From positions 1-7,744 of the forward strand of contig JBKCTV010000017.1 of assembly GCA_046318595.1 (NCBI GenBank): DNA of 7,744 bases, written 5' to 3'. This document shows positions 1 through 6,574 of the stretch, one piece after another. Position 1 is the first letter of the stretch. Each line of letters starts with the position of its first letter. Position numbers and translations under genes: made by a program. The notes below the pieces were generated by a model. The model ran no database searches, had not been told where the DNA came from, and worked only from the letters and a program-made list of their open reading frames with translations. Source of the DNA: DAITMV01 sp046318595 (GTDB lineage: Bacteria > Pseudomonadota > Gammaproteobacteria > Burkholderiales > Burkholderiaceae_B).

Positions 1-139
1 ATATATAGGTTATATGGGAACACAAATAGTTATAATACCTTATATCTTTATTAATTCTTTTTTATCATTTTATTATTTTTATTATATAATAAGTATTATA
101 GGCATATCTTTCTTTGAATATTTAATATTTTTAATCTAA
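1..139 (+). CDS. cob: Cytochrome b, C-terminal end (partial)
   Basis: The reading frame is open from base 2 and ends with TAA at 137-139, giving about 45 residues of a hydrophobic C-terminus. The spacing of G-T-Q-I-V-I-I-P-Y-I followed by an aromatic-rich membrane helix and a final Glu matches the end of cytochrome b, where the family has G-x-Q-P-V-E-x-P-Y and a last transmembrane helix. Cytochrome b is the haem-carrying quinol-oxidising subunit of complex III in the inner membrane. The rest of the gene lies upstream of the window. Its last 15 bases are also the acceptor stem and part of the D-arm of tRNA-Glu on the same strand, so the transcript cannot give both an intact mRNA end and a tRNA by simple cutting. 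The assignment rests on a short tail and is good but not certain. Confidence 0.75.
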   Translation, partial: YIGYMGTQIVIIPYIFINSFLSFYYFYYIISIIGISFFEYLIFLI

Positions 140-197
140 AAGGTTAGGATGATTTATTTTCATTAAATATATCTAGGTTCAATTCCTAGAAAATACA
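125..197 (+). tRNA. trnE: tRNA-Glu (anticodon UUC)
   Basis: A full cloverleaf can be drawn: acceptor 125-131 with 190-196, D-stem 134-137 with 147-150 (D-loop contains GG), anticodon stem 152-156 with 164-168, a seven-base loop 157-163 with TTC at 159-161, and T-stem 173-177 with 185-189 around loop TTCAATT. Acceptor positions 2-7 pair; position 1 is an A-C mismatch. The gene overlaps the last 15 bases of cob. It probably marks the boundary between the cob transcript and the large rRNA. Confidence 0.87.
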
Positions 198-2101
198 GAA
201 AGATAGAGAATTAGACAAAAAAGAAAGAAAAAGAAAGAAAAAGAATAGAGAATAAATTATTTAAAAAAAGGTTAAAAGAATAAAATATTGAAACCTAGTT
301 AGAAATAAAGAAAGAGAAAAGATAAAAAAATAAATTATTAAAGTATTTATTAAAAAATAAAAACAAAAGTATAAACATTTAGTATAAGTAAAAGAAAAAT
401 GTATATAGATAATTTTATATATAAGTACTACTTATTTTCTTCATTTTATTAAATAAATTAATAGAGAAAGTACTGAAAAGGATATTTATAAATTCATATA
501 TGTAATCTTTTTAATAAAAGAGATTAATTACCTTTTGTAGAAGGAATCTGCTAGTTATACTAATATCTAAGATGAAAAAAAAGAAAAGAAAAGAGTATAG
601 ACTTGAAACCTATTGGGCATATCTATCTCAAATTAAAAGATTTAAATCATTAATGTGTAAAAATTAAAGAAGAGAAGATAGATAAGTACTAGAAATTAGA
701 AACGAAATAGGAAATAGTTAGAAAAATCTGAAAAATATATATGTATAAAACTTTAATTATATCTTTATATTAAAAAGAATAAAAATAAAGAAGATGTATT
801 ATAGGCAAAGAGGTCTATAATAAAGATTGAAAAAAGAAAGAGAAAAAGAAAAAGAAGGTATTAAAGCTTATAATAAAATCTTAAAAATCTATAAACTTTA
901 GATGTAAGCTTGGAAGTAGCTAACTTATAATTAACTTGTAATAAAGATAAAAGTATTAGAAATAAAGAAAATATGATAGTAGTATATAACACCTTATAAT
1001 TCCTTAAAAAAAAAAATAAAAAAGAGTAAGATTTTAGATTTAGAAAAGAAAATAGTGATAGAAAAATAAATAGAAAGAATGCAGATATAAGTAAGAAATA
1101 GAACTAAAAAGTTAAAAATAAAAAAAAAAGATTTACTAAAAAGAAAAGATTAGTGTATAATTATATTTAATTCTAAAAGAAAATAATTAAAAAAATATAA
1201 GAATAAATATATAAAATCGTAAACTAAAACAAGTAAATAAAAAATTATTAATATTTAATATAAATATAAGGAATTCAGCAATATAATTATCCAACTGTTT
1301 ATCAAAAACATAGCTCTTTGCTAAAAAAAGAATATAGTATAAAGAGTGAAGCTTGCTCAGTATCTTTAGAATAATACATAAAAGAAGATAAACAGCGTTT
1401 CTAATAATGAGAAATAAAATGTAGAGAAACATAGTCAATTGAATATTGAATAAATGAATAGCATCATGAGATAATATCTTTCTTATTTTATATATATCTT
1501 AATTTACATTTTATAGTGTATATGCTATTATAACCTTCTTAGACAAAAAGACCCTTGGAGTTTATACTCTATTTCTATAGATAAGAAAAGGGAGTTTGAC
1601 TAGGGAAGTCCTCTTTAAAAAAGAAATAAAGAGAATTAAAATAAAAATGAAAAAATAAAAAATTAGATTATTAATTAAACTATAAATATAGGTTTAAATA
1701 TTAAAAGTATAAATAAATGATCTAATATATTGAATTAGTTATATATATTACTCAATTGATTAAAATTACCCAAGGGATAACAGATTAATAATATATATTA
1801 GTTCTTATAATATATATTGTTTAAAACATCGATGTTTCCTCAACTTTTCCCTTCTAAGTAAAAATAGAAAAAGGTTAGATTGTTCCTCTATTAATAAGTT
1901 TCGTGAGGTGAGTTAATTCCGGCGTAAGCCAGGAAGGTTTATATCTAGAAGGATAAAAAAGAGAATAAATAGTACGAAAGGACCTTAAGGAACTTATAGA
2001 AAAGAAAGAAGAAAGAAAAATAGGATTGAAAACATATAAAAAACTAGAATATCTTTATATATATCTTAGAGAAGATAAGATACTAAATAGAAAATTCTAA
2101 A
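198..2101 (+). rRNA. rnl: Mitochondrial large-subunit rRNA
   Basis: Conserved 23S-like blocks occur in order. Near 890-945 is the domain II GTPase-centre segment (GATGTAAGCTTGGAAGTAGC). At 1290-1365 is the domain IV block around ACTGTTTATCAAAAACA. At 1543-1620 is the start of domain V (AGACAAAAAGACCCTTGGAG, then TTTGACTAGGGAAGTCCTCT). At 1768-1835 are CCCAAGGGATAACAG and ATCGATGTT of the peptidyl-transferase centre, and at 1970-1992 the sarcin-ricin loop AGTACGAAAGGACC. Weaker matches to domain II lie at 600-640 and 795-830. Boundaries are inferred from the flanking tRNA-Glu and antisense tRNA-Asp. At about 1.9 kb it is much shorter than bacterial 23S, and domain I is very reduced: the first recognisable block (GAATAAAATATTGAAACC, near 277) comes only about 80 bases after tRNA-Glu. 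Open frames inside it, on either strand, are not coding. Confidence 0.9.
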
Positions 2102-2174
2102 CGTATTAAATAAGAATTGAACTTATATAAATAATTAGACAAATTATCATTTTAACCTCTTAAATTATTAAAAA
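2102..2174 (-). tRNA. trnD: tRNA-Asp (anticodon GUC)
   Basis: Read on the minus strand: acceptor 2168-2174 with 2103-2109, D-stem 2162-2165 with 2149-2152 (loop contains GG), anticodon stem 2143-2147 with 2131-2135, loop TTGTCTA, T-stem 2122-2126 with 2110-2114 around TTCAATT. Bases 8-9 are TA as usual. Acceptor positions 1 (T-C) and 3 (T-T) do not pair; 2 and 4-7 do. Base 37, next to the anticodon, is T where a purine is usual, so the amino-acid call is slightly less certain. It sits tail to tail with the large rRNA and upstream of cox1 on the opposite strand. Confidence 0.78.
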
Positions 2175-2195
2175 TAGAGGGGAAAATAGAGAAAG

Positions 2196-3750
2196 ATAAA
2201 AAGATGAATAAATAGTACAAATGCTAAAGATATAGGAATATTATATATAATCTTTGGTATAATAAGTCGGATTAATAGCTACTTCTTTATCTATAATAAT
2301 TAGAATGGAATTATCATCTACAGGACATACTTATATAAAAAATGAAGATATATATAATTTATTAATTGCTGCTCATGCTATAATAATGATTTTCTTAGCT
2401 ATTATGCCTATCTTAATTGGTGGATTTGGTAATTATTTTATACCTATTTTAATAGGATGTAGAGAAATGGCTTGACCTAGAATAAATGCTATATCATTCT
2501 GATTATTACCTATATCTCTTATTTTATTTGTTATATCTTCAATAATAGATAATGGTATAGGTACTGGTTGAACTCTTTATCCTCCTTTATCAACAAAAGG
2601 CAGTATAGGTAGATCTGTAGAATTTGGTATATTAGGTTTACATATAACAGGGATATCTTCTTTATTAAGTGCTATAAATATGTTAATAACTATATTAAAT
2701 ATGAATTCTTATTATTATTATAAATTACCTTTATATGTATGAAGTATAATAATAACTAATATTTTATTAATAATCTCTTTACCTATCTTAGCTGTAGCTA
2801 TTACTTTAATTCTTACTGATAGAAACTTTAATACAACATTCTATGAAACAACATATGGAGGAGATGTCTTACTTTATCAACATTTATTCTGATTATTTGG
2901 ACATCCAGAAGTGCTACATCATAATATTACCTGCTTTTGGATTAATATCAGAAGCTATAATTAAAGAATATAAAAAAGAAATATTTGGAAAAATAGGAAT
3001 GATATATGCTATGGGTTCAATAGGCTTAATAGGAAGTTTAGTATGAGCTCATCATATGTATACCACAGGATTAGATGTAAGTACTAGAATATATTTTAAT
3101 GCAACAACAAGTATAATAGCTATACCTACTGGACGTCAAAATATTCTCATGATTAGCTAGTATATATGGAGGAGAAAAAAAGAAAAGTGTAAAAAGATTA
3201 TATATAAAAGCTTTCTTAATATATTTTACTTTAGGTAGGAGTAACAGGTGTAATGATAGCTCATGCTTCTTTTGATCAATTAGTACATGATACTTATTTT
3301 ATAGTAGGACATTTTCATGTAGTCTTATCCATAGGTGCTTTAATAGGTGTAAAAATAGGATATGAAATATATAGTGATGGAATAATAGGTTTAACAAGAA
3401 ATGAAATATGAAAAAGAATAGAATATTATACATTTATTATTGGTATAACTCTTACTTTTCTCCCTTTTCATATCATAGGACTTGAAGGTATGCCTAGAAG
3501 ATATAAGGACTATCCATTAATGTATAAAATGTGGCAAAAAATAGGAACAATAGGAGCAATAATATCATTAATATCTGGTTTATTATTTATCTATCTTATT
3601 TATTTACAATTTAAAAATAAAAATATCTATAAGAGAGAAATACTTAATACCTTTATATATAATGAAGAAAGAAATAGAACATTAGATGAAGTATTAATAA
3701 AACCTATACATTATCATTTATATCCTAATACACCTTTATTATTATCTTAA
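2196..3750 (+). CDS. cox1: Cytochrome c oxidase subunit 1, four +1 frameshifts
   Basis: This is the catalytic haem-copper subunit of complex IV. Conserved blocks run in order: RW-x-x-STN-x-KDIG, HAIIMIF and IGGFGN, the HPEV-Y block with the copper ligand and His-Tyr pair, WAHHMY with the two further copper ligands, PTG-VKIFSW, G-GVTGVM, and HDTYFIVGHFH with the haem ligands. Reading through needs one base skipped at 2268, 2914, 3134 and 3237; the total is then 516 residues, normal for the family, ending at TAA 3748-3750. Each shift falls inside conserved sequence and both flanks match, so this is not a decayed copy. Nine Trp are TGA and one is TGG. The start is placed at ATA 2196 because it includes the conserved Arg-Trp (AGA TGA); an in-frame TAG at 2187 excludes anything further upstream. 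The stop codon abuts antisense tRNA-Gln. The gene call is very secure; the start and the mechanism of the shifts are inference. Confidence 0.95.
2265..2271 (+). other. +1 frameshift site 1 in cox1 (AGT-C-GGA)
   Basis: In the incoming frame the codons are AGT CGG ATT. Without a shift the frame closes at a TAG soon after. Skipping C2268 gives GGA and restores the conserved start of the first membrane helix (IFGIIS then GLIATSLS). The stalled codon is CGG, a member of the CGN box that is otherwise unused here. Confidence 0.85.
2911..2917 (+). other. +1 frameshift site 2 in cox1 (GTG-C-TAC)
   Basis: Incoming codons are GTG CTA CAT. Skipping C2914 gives TAC and restores the near-invariant HPEVY motif of the active site. 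Here the codon that is jumped is CTA, which is read normally as Leu in atp6 (7047-7049), but the preceding GTG is the only in-frame GTG that I find in the window. Confidence 0.88.
3131..3137 (+). other. +1 frameshift site 3 in cox1 (GGA-C-GTC)
   Basis: Incoming codons are GGA CGT CAA. Skipping C3134 gives GTC and restores PTG-VKIFSWLASIYGG, one of the most conserved blocks of the family. Unshifted, the frame ends at a TAG about 24 bases later. Confidence 0.88.
3234..3240 (+). other. +1 frameshift site 4 in cox1 (GGT-A-GGA)
   Basis: Incoming codons are GGT AGG AGT. Skipping A3237 gives GGA and restores the conserved Gly-Gly-Val-Thr-Gly segment. AGG appears nowhere else in frame in cox1, cox2, rps12 or atp9. 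Confidence 0.86.
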
Positions 3751-3824
3751 ACTAGATGATTAGATTTGAACTAATAAAAAAGTAATCAAAGTACTCTACT
3801 ATAACCATATTTAGTTACATCTTA
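3751..3824 (-). tRNA. trnQ: tRNA-Gln (anticodon UUG)
   Basis: Minus-strand cloverleaf: acceptor 3818-3824 with 3752-3758, D-stem 3812-3815 with 3798-3801 (loop contains GG), anticodon stem 3792-3796 with 3780-3784 (outer pair G-T), loop CTTTGAT with TTG as anticodon, T-stem 3771-3775 with 3759-3763 around TTCAAAT. Acceptor position 2 is A-A and position 1 is a T-G wobble; positions 3-7 pair. It begins directly after the cox1 stop codon, on the opposite strand. Confidence 0.85.
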
Positions 3825-3834
3825 TTTAATTATT

Positions 3835-4733
3835 TATTATTAGAGTTTTTTTCTAGCTCAGTATATATACAATCTAACCAATATAATCATGTATTAAAAG
3901 AAAGATAATAAATAGTTTATCTATATATTTTGCATAATTTAAAGAAGGAATAAAGCCTTAAACAGATAAGAATAATATACAATTAGAAATATAGATATTG
4001 TGGATAGATTAATAAAAATTAAAATAAAAAAGAATAATAAATACCTCTGTACAATTCTTGTGTCAGCACACGCGGTGAAACAAGAGGAGGAAGTATAGTA
4101 CATAATAGGTTTAAAGAATGAAAAGAATAAAAATATAAAGAAAAAAGAAAGAAGAATAATAGAAGAAAAAGTAAAATACTAAAAATAAAAATTAGAATAC
4201 TAAAATTAGAAATATTCTTTCCTTTCTTTCTATTAATTTTTTATCATAATATAATAGGTAATAAAAATGATTAGGGAACAGAGTAATCTATTAAGTAAAA
4301 AAATATAAAGAAAAAGAAAGTATTTGTATATACATCTGAAGAGTAAAAATTAAAGAAAATAGCGGTTAATAAGAATATCTAGTGATTTATCAAAATTAAT
4401 GCGATATTAATCGAAAAACTTACCTTATATTATAGTATAGAAGTATTACACCATTGTAATTATAAGTTTATAGAGTGATTTATATACTAATATCTTTAAT
4501 AGATAAAAAACAAATCAAAGTAATCTAAATAAGGGTAAATATTGATAAAACAATTAATTATAAATAAAATAAAAGAATTAATTATGAAAAATATTAATAA
4601 AAAAGGAATAGAGAGTAAATTATTTAAAGTAAATATAATTGAAAGATTTAATTATTAATGTATAAACTGCCTATCATAAAGTTTAAAATTTAAAGTTATA
4701 ACAAGGTAACTCTAGAGGAATCTGGTGTTTGAT
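3835..4733 (+). rRNA. rns: Mitochondrial small-subunit rRNA
   Basis: The 5' end shows AGAGTTTTTTTCTAGCTCAG at 3842-3861, matching the universal 16S start. The 530 loop is at 4060-4083 (GTGTCAGCACACGCGGTGAAAC). A block like the 790 loop (GATTAGGGAACAG) is near 4268. The 960 region AATTAATGCGATATTAATCG lies at 4395-4414 and is followed by AAAAACTTACC. The decoding site TGTATAAACTGCCTATCA lies near 4659-4676, and the 3' end TAACAAGGTAACTCTAGAGG at 4698-4717. No anti-Shine-Dalgarno tail is visible after it. At about 900 bases it is a strongly reduced 16S-type rRNA, with the 300-450 and 600-750 regions shortened most. The ends are estimated to within about 10 bases. It lies between antisense tRNA-Gln and antisense tRNA-Val. 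Confidence 0.92.
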
Positions 4734-4763
4734 AATATATATATAGAAACTTAATCATTAGAA

Positions 4764-4836
4764 TAAGTAGTATTAGATTTTAACTAATAGTCTTACATTT
4801 GTCAAATGTATATTTTTTCCTTTAAATTAACTAATA
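4764..4836 (-). tRNA. trnV: tRNA-Val (anticodon GAC)
   Basis: Minus-strand cloverleaf: acceptor 4830-4836 with 4765-4771, D-stem 4824-4827 with 4812-4815 (loop contains GG), anticodon stem 4806-4810 with 4794-4798, loop TTGACAA, T-stem 4784-4788 with 4772-4776 around TTAAAAT. Bases 8-9 are TA. Acceptor positions 1 (T-T) and 3 (T-C) do not pair. The anticodon GAC should read GTT and GTC; GTA is common in these genes, so another tRNA-Val outside the window or a modified base is expected. The stem-loop read on the plus strand would give an Asp anticodon, but then no T-arm or acceptor forms. Confidence 0.75.
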
Positions 4837-4839
4837 AAT

Positions 4840-4911
4840 AAATAAATAGTGTAAAGATAACATTAAAAATATTGGGTATTTTTGTTATAGGTTTAATTCC
4901 TTTTTTATTCA
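4840..4911 (+). tRNA. trnP: tRNA-Pro (anticodon UGG)
   Basis: Acceptor 4840-4846 with 4904-4910 pairs at positions 2-7 and has an A-C mismatch at position 1. D-stem 4849-4852 pairs with 4860-4863 across a short loop without GG. The anticodon stem is 4866-4870 with 4878-4882, loop ATTGGGT, anticodon TGG at 4873-4875. The T-stem 4887-4891 with 4899-4903 has one T-T mismatch around TTTAATT. Divergent from tRNA-Val and just upstream of cox2. Confidence 0.78.
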
Positions 4912-4933
4912 TAAGAGGGAGAAACAATGAAAG

Positions 4934-5596
4934 ATAAATAAAGAATATATAGAAATACAAGAAATATATGAAAATATGATATATAATATAATAATAATAA
5001 TTACTTTTATAATCTTCTTAATAATCTCTATAGAATATAAAATAAATAAAGAAATAAAAAATAATACATATATAGAAATAATATGAACAATAATACCTAT
5101 ATTAATCTTATTATCTATAGGTATATCTGGTATTAAAATATTATTAAATGATATATATACTCCTTATTTAACTATAGAAATTAAAGGTAATCAATGATTC
5201 TGAACTTATTCTTTTAAAGATTTTAATTATACTTTTGATTCTTATTATCTTGATTCTAATTCTTCTTTAAAATATTTATTAGTTGATAAACCTTTATATT
5301 TACCTTGTAATCTTCCTATTAGATTTTTAATAACTTCTGAAGATGTAATACATTCTTTTACTATTCCTTCTCTTGGTTTTAAATTAGATAGTAATCCTGG
5401 TAGAATTAATACTTTAATTACTAATATCTTATATCCTGGTAATTATTATGGACAATGTAGTGAATTATGTGGTACCTTACATAGTAAAATGCCTATACAT
5501 ATAAAAATAATAAAAATAGAAAAATATATAGAATGAATAATAAATAAGAAAATAAATAATATATTATATAAAAATTATTATAATTTAATAGGTTAA
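4934..5596 (+). CDS. cox2: Cytochrome c oxidase subunit 2
   Basis: This is the copper-A subunit of complex IV, which accepts electrons from cytochrome c. Two N-terminal membrane helices (IIIIITFIIFLII and TIIPILILLSIGISG) precede the intermembrane domain. KGNQWFWTY is the conserved aromatic block, with both Trp as TGA; DVIHSF supplies the first copper ligand and GQCSELCGTLHSKMPI the two Cys, His and Met. The frame is unbroken, contains no CGN, AGG or CTA codon, and ends at TAA 5594-5596. The start is uncertain: the first ATG is 4976, but that cuts into the usual N-terminal segment, so ATA 4934 is chosen (220 residues). The open frame continues further upstream through TGA 4928 but meets an AGG at 4916. 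The last 23 bases are also the 5' part of tRNA-His. Confidence 0.95.
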
Positions 5597-5646
5597 AATA
5601 ATAGTATGTGGTTCTATCTTTTCGAGTTCAATTCTCGATAATGTAT
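5574..5646 (+). tRNA. trnH: tRNA-His (anticodon GUG)
   Basis: Acceptor 5574-5580 with 5639-5645: positions 4-7 pair, position 3 is T-G, positions 2 (T-T) and 1 (A-A) do not pair. D-stem 5583-5586 with 5596-5599 (loop contains GG), anticodon stem 5601-5605 with 5613-5617 (inner T-T mismatch), loop ATGTGGT with GTG at 5608-5610, T-stem 5622-5626 with 5634-5638 around TTCAATT. It shares 23 bases with the end of cox2 and 5 with the 3' end of antisense tRNA-Phe. Confidence 0.8.
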
Positions 5647-5715
5647 AAGAAAGGAATCAAACCTTAAATACTTTAATTTTCAATTAAATGCTTTAAATCA
5701 TTAAGCTACATATCG
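5642..5715 (-). tRNA. trnF: tRNA-Phe (anticodon GAA)
   Basis: Minus-strand cloverleaf: D-stem 5703-5706 with 5690-5693, anticodon stem 5684-5688 with 5672-5676, loop TTGAAAA, T-stem 5662-5666 with 5650-5654 (four pairs) around TTTGATT. Acceptor 5709-5715 with 5643-5649 has mismatches at positions 1 (C-C), 2 (G-A) and 6 (T-T). Its whole 5' acceptor strand is also the 5' acceptor strand of tRNA-Tyr on the other DNA strand. It is the weakest-paired of the set, and the D-loop lacks GG, yet the anticodon arm is perfect. Confidence 0.75.
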
Positions 5716-5787
5716 TACTCTATATATGGTAGAAAAGAGATTTTATTGTAAATAAAAATATTGGTAGTTCAAATCTATCCGATTAGA
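5709..5787 (+). tRNA. trnY: tRNA-Tyr (anticodon GUA)
   Basis: Acceptor 5709-5715 with 5780-5786: positions 1 and 4-7 pair, 2 (A-A) and 3 (T-T) do not. D-stem 5718-5721 with 5736-5739 (14-base loop with GG), anticodon stem 5741-5745 with 5753-5757, loop TTGTAAA with GTA at 5748-5750, T-stem 5763-5767 with 5775-5779 around TTCAAAT. Bases 8-9 are TA. It ends one base before the stop codon of the antisense nad4L-like ORF. Confidence 0.87.
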
Positions 5788-6002
5788 TTAAATTAAAAAT
5801 AAAAAGAATAATAAAGAATCTAAGATACTAATTAATAAAAATATATATGATATACTTGTTTCTAAATATTTAAATAATAAGGAATAAAATATAAATTCTA
5901 AGGATATAAATATTACTACTATATTTCTTTTTTTCTTATATTCTATTATATTCATTATTCCTCCTAATTATTCCTAATTCCTTTTAATATAATTATTCTT
6001 AT
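5788..6002 (-). CDS. nad4L: Probable NADH dehydrogenase subunit 4L, AGG frameshifts
   Basis: On the minus strand a 55-codon ORF runs from ATG at 5955 to TAA at 5788-5790, its stop abutting tRNA-Tyr. It contains KKKRNIVVIFISLEFIFYS, which resembles the NRRNIIIxLMSxExxxxS segment of ND4L with its membrane Glu, and a later helix with SILDSLL where the family has an AAAES-like motif (Asp in place of Glu). ND4L is a small proton-channel subunit of complex I. On its own the ORF lacks the first membrane helix. Skipping one base at each of two AGG codons (5975 and 5965), as seen in cox1, extends it to about 70 residues from ATA 6002 and supplies the segment ILKGIGIIGGIMNII. The region switches from purine-rich to pyrimidine-rich on the plus strand. 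The family call is plausible but unproven. Confidence 0.5.
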
Positions 6003-6137
6003 AATTTATACCCTCTATCTCTATTAAACTAAGAAATATATACTAATTTACTCTATATATTAAATAATATTTACTAGATCTCTACTCAAGATTATATATA
6101 AATACTTCTACTAACTAATCCTTAAGACTAACTCTCT
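6003..6137. other. Spacer between divergent nad4L-like ORF and rps12
   Basis: About 135 bases, pyrimidine-rich on the plus strand, with stops in all frames and no T-loop motif on either strand. It lies between genes transcribed away from each other, so a promoter is possible here, but no recognisable motif was found. An rRNA fragment on the minus strand cannot be excluded. Confidence 0.35.
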
Positions 6138-6401
6138 ATGAAGATAGAAGAGGGAAGAAAAGAAAGAATGAAACCACAAATGAAAGGGATATGTATAAAA
6201 GCATATACAATAAAAAGTAATAAACCTAATTCAGCTTTAAGAAAAATAATAGATATATCCATAAATAATAAAATAATAAAAGCATTTATACCTGGATATT
6301 TATCAAAGAAAACAATAATAAAAAATACAATAGTATTAATAATAAAAAAGAAATTAAAAGATTGTACTGGTGTTAAATATAGAATAATTAAAATATATTA
6401 A
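6138..6401 (+). CDS. rps12: Small-subunit ribosomal protein S12, short form
   Basis: uS12 sits at the decoding centre of the mitochondrial small subunit. The 87-residue product holds the family core: KPQMKGICIKAYT (compare NPQKKGVCLKV), PNSALRK at residues 30-36, IPG at 51-53, and TGVKYRI near the end. It lacks about 20 residues at the N-terminus and the whole C-terminal tail with the usual RSKYG motif; the bacterial protein has about 124. The tail is truly absent, because the TAA at 6399 is followed immediately by tRNA-Thr. The start is ATG 6138, with an in-frame TAA at 6129; ATG 6168 is an alternative that would still keep the core. Trypanosome mitochondrial S12 is similarly short, so a trimmed form can work. 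A mitochondrial copy is typical of protists and plants, not of animals or most fungi. Confidence 0.92.
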   Translation: MKIEEGRKERMKPQMKGICIKAYTIKSNKPNSALRKIIDISINNKIIKAFIPGYLSKKTIIKNTIVLIIKKKLKDCTGVKYRIIKIY

Positions 6402-6478
6402 TAGGAATATACTTATTCTGGTTTCTAAGTCTTTATATTGTAAATAAATGTTAATAGGTTCAATTCCTATATTCCTCT
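6402..6478 (+). tRNA. trnT: tRNA-Thr (anticodon UGU)
   Basis: Acceptor 6402-6408 with 6471-6477 pairs at positions 2-7, with T-C at position 1. D-stem 6411-6414 with 6427-6430 (12-base loop with GG), anticodon stem 6432-6436 with 6444-6448, loop ATTGTAA with TGT at 6439-6441, T-stem 6454-6458 with 6466-6470 around TTCAATT. Bases 8-9 are AT rather than the usual TA. It starts directly after the rps12 stop codon. Confidence 0.87.
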
Positions 6479-6481
6479 TTA

Positions 6482-6554
6482 TACTAATAAATAGAATTGA
6501 ACTATTATAATCTTTTTGGAAAAAAGAAGGTTTAACCTTTTAACCTATATTATT
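6482..6554 (-). tRNA. trnG: tRNA-Gly (anticodon UCC)
   Basis: Minus-strand cloverleaf: acceptor 6548-6554 with 6483-6489 pairs except position 2 (A-G). D-stem 6542-6545 with 6529-6532 (GGTT with AACC, loop contains GG), anticodon stem 6523-6527 with 6511-6515, loop TTTCCAA, T-stem 6502-6506 with 6490-6494 around TTCAATT. Bases 8-9 are TA. It is tail to tail with tRNA-Thr, three bases apart. Confidence 0.86.
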
Positions 6555-6574
6555 AGAGGGAAAAACTAAGAAGA

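Noticed and set aside
1187..1438. An 83-codon minus-strand ORF
   Set aside because: It lies across conserved domain IV sequence of the large rRNA and its product is low-complexity, so it is a chance frame opposite the rRNA.
2204..2216. cox1 starting at ATG 2204 with a skip at TAG, and cox2 at ATG 4927 with a skip at TAA
   Set aside because: Both would reach the gene frame, but for cox1 this loses the conserved Arg-Trp, and it requires shifting at stop codons, which end other genes normally. An ATA start is simpler.
2196..3750. cox1 as a pseudogene or a set of sequencing indels
   Set aside because: All catalytic residues and the full length are kept, every shift is +1, none is in a homopolymer, and they coincide with CGN, AGG or a GTG-CTA pair. 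Random error or decay would not do this, though reads should still be checked.
4789..4815. Plus-strand tRNA-Asp from the loop TTGTCAA
   Set aside because: No T-arm or acceptor forms on plus; on minus all stems, the GG in the D-loop and TA at 8-9 are present, giving tRNA-Val(GAC).
6119..6185. Alternative N-terminus for rps12 in the neighbouring frame joined at an AGG
   Set aside because: The plain frame gives KPQMKGIC, which matches the family's NPQKKGVC; the alternative has no ATG and loses this block.
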